Assembly (NCBI GenBank): GCA_030643245.1
Contig: DAOWME010000165.1
Location: 1-6,955, forward strand
DNA from: Deltaproteobacteria bacterium
GTDB taxonomy: Bacteria > Desulfobacterota > UBA8473
Reading direction: 5' to 3'
Length of the DNA stretch: 6,955 bases
In this document: in pieces, positions 5,130 through 6,955 of the stretch
How the letters are laid out: each line of letters opens with the position of its first letter
Position numbering within the stretch: the first letter of the stretch is position 1
The notes under the pieces: model-generated
Database searches by the model: none
The model's input: the letters and a program-made list of their open reading frames with translations, nothing else
Told to the model about the DNA's origin: nothing
Made by a program: the position numbers and the translations under genes

Positions 5130-6449
5130 ATGGATTGGAAAGAGGAATACGAAAGTAAAATGATCTCCCCCGAAGAAGCGATAAAGGTGATAAAATCGGG
5201 TGGCCACGTCGCATTTGCTTACGGGCTGGAACCCAATGACCTGGGTTTGGCACTCGTGGCCAAGGCTGGAGATATCAAAGATATTCAACTTTATGTTCCC
5301 GCCCCGGGAAGGGATTTCCCCTGGTATGAGTCTGGATGGGAGGAAGCGTTTAATGTGAGCGTAGGTTACATCTTACCTGTGGCCAGAAACATGATAGAGG
5401 AACGAAGAGGAGACTATAAGGTGGGTGGTCTCCTTTGGGCTGAGGATCCATCCGTGAGGGAACCGGTAGATGTCTTGCTCATATATCTTTCGACCCCCGA
5501 CGAGCATGGGTATTGCGGCTTTGGTGCTTCCCTTTGGGACAAAAAGAGGGCTGTTCGGGCGGCCAAAGTGGTGCTGGCGGAGGTTAGTCCCGATCTCATT
5601 CGAACCTATGGGGATAATTACATACATGTTTCTGAAATTGACTATTTTGTGCCTCATACGCCTACCGGAAGGGCTCCGGGGACAACGGACATATTGGGGA
5701 GGAAAACTACTGGCCCAGGCGAGGTGGAGAAAGCCATCGCCGAATATGTGGGTTCCCTTGTTCAAGATGGTGATACTATAGAGGTCGGCGTCGGAGGGGC
5801 AGTCGAGTGGGTCTTGCAGCTAGGTGTTTTGGAGAACAAGCATGACCTGGGAGTTCACTCGGAGAATTTACCTCGGGGCATGGCTTCCCTGGTGATGAAG
5901 GGCGTAATTACCGGCAAACGTAAGTCCATTAACCCGGGGAAAGTGGTTTCCACAGCTTGTGGAGGCGGCACGAAGGAAGAGATGGACTTTATTAACATGA
6001 ACCATACCTTTGAGCTTTATGGCTCGGACTATGTGCTCGACCCTAGAGTGATTGCGGCTCATGACAATATGGTTGCCATCAATGGTGCACTGGCAGTCGA
6101 CTTGACCGGCCAGATAGCCTCCGAATCCGTTGGCCCGACAATGGTCAGTGGCACAGGGGGGCAGCTTGCCTTCGCCATAGGGGCTGCTCTCTCCAAAGGG
6201 GGGCGCAACATTACGGTCCTGCCTTCGACTGCCCAGGGGGGTAAAGTCTCCCGAATTGTGCTCCAGTTGGAATCTGGTACGGTGGTCACCGTCCCTCGGA
6301 CCCTGGCGGACATAGTGGTTACTGAACATGGGATCGCCAGGCTCAAGGGGAAGACGCAGCGGCAGAGGGCCGAAGAACTTATAAACGTTGCCCGTCCGGA
6401 TTTTCGGACTGAGCTGAGGGAAGAAGCTAAGAGGCTTTATTGGCCTTGA
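5130..6449 (+). CDS. Class I CoA-transferase, acetyl-CoA hydrolase / 4-hydroxybutyrate CoA-transferase family
   Basis: This 439-residue cytoplasmic enzyme belongs to the acetyl-CoA hydrolase/transferase family, whose members (4-hydroxybutyrate, butyrate, propionate or succinate CoA-transferases) work by a ping-pong mechanism through a glutamyl-CoA thioester. Visible blocks are ISPEEAIKVIKSGGHVAFAYG (about 12-32), STPDEHGYCGFGAS (121-134), the glycine loop IEVGVGGAVEWVLQLG (217-232), the active-site block GVHSENLPRGMASLVMKGVI (241-260) with likely catalytic Glu245, and the C-terminal blocks GTGGQLAFAIGA (341-352), LPSTAQGGKVSRIV (364-377) and VVTEHGIARLKGK (396-408). Length is normal. The proline I expect in the glycine loop (GxGxxP) is absent. 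AGGA at 5120-5123, six bases before ATG 5130, is a modest ribosome site. It may share a transcript with the class III transferase 195 bp upstream. Hydrolase activity is an alternative; the substrate is unknown. Confidence 0.92.
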   Translation: MDWKEEYESKMISPEEAIKVIKSGGHVAFAYGLEPNDLGLALVAKAGDIKDIQLYVPAPGRDFPWYESGWEEAFNVSVGYILPVARNMIEERRGDYKVGGLLWAEDPSVREPVDVLLIYLSTPDEHGYCGFGASLWDKKRAVRAAKVVLAEVSPDLIRTYGDNYIHVSEIDYFVPHTPTGRAPGTTDILGRKTTGPGEVEKAIAEYVGSLVQDGDTIEVGVGGAVEWVLQLGVLENKHDLGVHSENLPRGMASLVMKGVITGKRKSINPGKVVSTACGGGTKEEMDFINMNHTFELYGSDYVLDPRVIAAHDNMVAINGALAVDLTGQIASESVGPTMVSGTGGQLAFAIGAALSKGGRNITVLPSTAQGGKVSRIVLQLESGTVVTVPRTLADIVVTEHGIARLKGKTQRQRAEELINVARPDFRTELREEAKRLYWP

Positions 6450-6470
6450 AATGGAAAGGCGACTATTCAG

Positions 6471-6497
6471 CCACAAAGACTCGAAGGCACCAAGATT
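6471..6497. repeat. Degenerate 9-nt tandem repeat (CACAAAG type)
   Basis: Three related 9-mers follow each other: CCACAAAGA (6471-6479), CTCGAAGGC (6480-6488) and ACCAAGATT (6489-6497). They resemble the CCACAAAGACACGAAG arrays common between genes in environmental genomes, from general knowledge. The copy begins 22 bases after the last gene's stop codon. Confidence 0.5.
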
Positions 6498-6516
6498 ATT
6501 GGTTGATGGTTTGTCG

Positions 6517-6756
6517 GTTTACACTTTCATAACTTTCGGAAATGTTAGTTCTAATTTCAGCTAAGAATAATGAGTGACTAAAGTTTAAAGTGCCTACAAT
6601 GCCTAAAATTAAGGGATACGCTCCAAAACACTGCTGATTTTGATTCTGACCAAGATCCGGTTTATAAAATAAGCAGAATAAATTAACTTTAGGCACTTCA
6701 AATTTTAGGCACTTGTAACTTTTTGTGTAACCGCAGAAGTTAGGAAAAGTGTAAAC
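6517..6756. repeat. Palindromically arranged element with internal AGTGCCTA repeats, MITE-like
   Basis: GTTTACACTTT at 6517-6527 and AAAGTGTAAAC at 6746-6756 are perfect 11-bp inverted repeats about 240 bases apart. The match goes on inward with gaps (TAACTT about 6530-6535 against AAGTTA 6737-6742). Inside, AAAGTGCCT (6587-6595) and ACAATGCCT (6596-6604) face reverse-strand copies TTAGGCACT at 6689-6697 and 6705-6713. TGCCTAAAATT (6600-6610) is an exact complement of 6701-6711. No real gene is inside: a minus-strand 91-codon frame over 6496-6771 is made of these repeats. No target duplication is clear. Confidence 0.5.
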
Positions 6757-6810
6757 TACTTTTGAGTTCATATGAAGGATGCCAAATTAACTACCATTTA
6801 ACTTAGGGAC

Positions 6811-6955
6811 GAGGCCGGAATAACTTCCTCAAGTTGGCGCTCAGATTTAGGTTAGATTTGTTCGATCTGAAAGCGCAAAACCGCAGGAATAGTCTGACCT
6901 ATTTCGAGGATTTTGTGCTTGAAGATCGGGCAAAGATGGCCTGAAGATGAGATGC
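6811..6955. repeat. Structured repeat-like element running off the window end
   Basis: GATCTGAAAGCGCAAAACC (6864-6882) is an imperfect inverted repeat of 6908-6927, with AATAG/CTATT (6888-6892, 6899-6903) at the tip. A competing pairing joins GCGCTCAGAT (6837-6846) to ATCTGAAAGCGC (6865-6876) with a 2-base bulge. The density of pairings and lack of an ORF suggest an intergenic repeat family or a structured RNA. I recall similar sequence from environmental genomes but cannot verify this. The element is probably incomplete at base 6955. Confidence 0.4.

Noticed and set aside
5868..6476. 202-codon minus-strand open frame antisense to the class I CoA-transferase
   Set aside because: It lies opposite a strongly conserved coding region, and the protein shows no domain. 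It is a shadow frame.
6496..6771. 91-codon minus-strand open frame after the last gene
   Set aside because: It is built largely from inverted AGTGCCTA repeats and AT-rich sequence, and no domain is recognisable.
1..6955. CRISPR array, tRNA or rRNA gene
   Set aside because: The repeats are palindrome pairs, inverted repeats or degenerate 9-mers without regular unique spacers. No cloverleaf or rRNA-like segment was seen on either strand.

Overview
The window reads as a chromosomal stretch from an anaerobic, mid-GC bacterium rich in small repeats. The gene content (2-hydroxyacyl-CoA dehydratase / benzoyl-CoA reductase family subunits plus two kinds of CoA-transferase) and the type of intergenic repeats fit environmental anaerobes such as Desulfobacterota or Chloroflexota. 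No taxonomic marker gene is present, so that placement is a weak inference.

Layout. Bases 1-776 hold no convincing gene. They contain the right-hand part of a paired-palindrome repeat (1-98), a degenerate 9-nt tandem repeat (223-265), a MITE-like inverted-repeat element (298-480) and a very strong Shine-Dalgarno site followed by a three-codon ORF (635-663). Two genes follow on the + strand: a BcrC/BadD/BzdN-like subunit (792-1922) and a BcrB/BadE/BzdO-like subunit (1980-3272). The 444-bp gap after them holds an 11-bp inverted repeat over the stop codon and a complete paired-palindrome (BIME-like) element (3363-3480), whose right part is nearly identical to bases 1-98. A class III (CaiB/BaiF) CoA-transferase follows (3717-4934), then a 195-bp gap with two more REP-like hairpins, then a class I CoA-transferase of the acetyl-CoA hydrolase / 4-hydroxybutyrate CoA-transferase family (5130-6449). 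The last 506 bases are gene-free and hold three more repeat structures.

How the genes may work together. The first two proteins should form the heterodimeric [4Fe-4S] catalytic core of a radical dehydratase or an ATP-dependent aryl-CoA reductase. The two CoA-transferases could load an organic acid with CoA and recycle CoA from the product, as FldA does beside FldBC in phenyllactate dehydration. The ATP-hydrolysing electron-donor protein (HgdC/FldI type, or BcrA/BcrD type) that this chemistry needs is not encoded here, so it must lie elsewhere or the pair works differently. The substrate cannot be read from the sequence.

The most distinctive non-coding feature is the density and variety of short palindromic and 9-nt-periodic repeats in every longer intergenic gap, including near-identical elements on both sides of the dehydratase gene pair.
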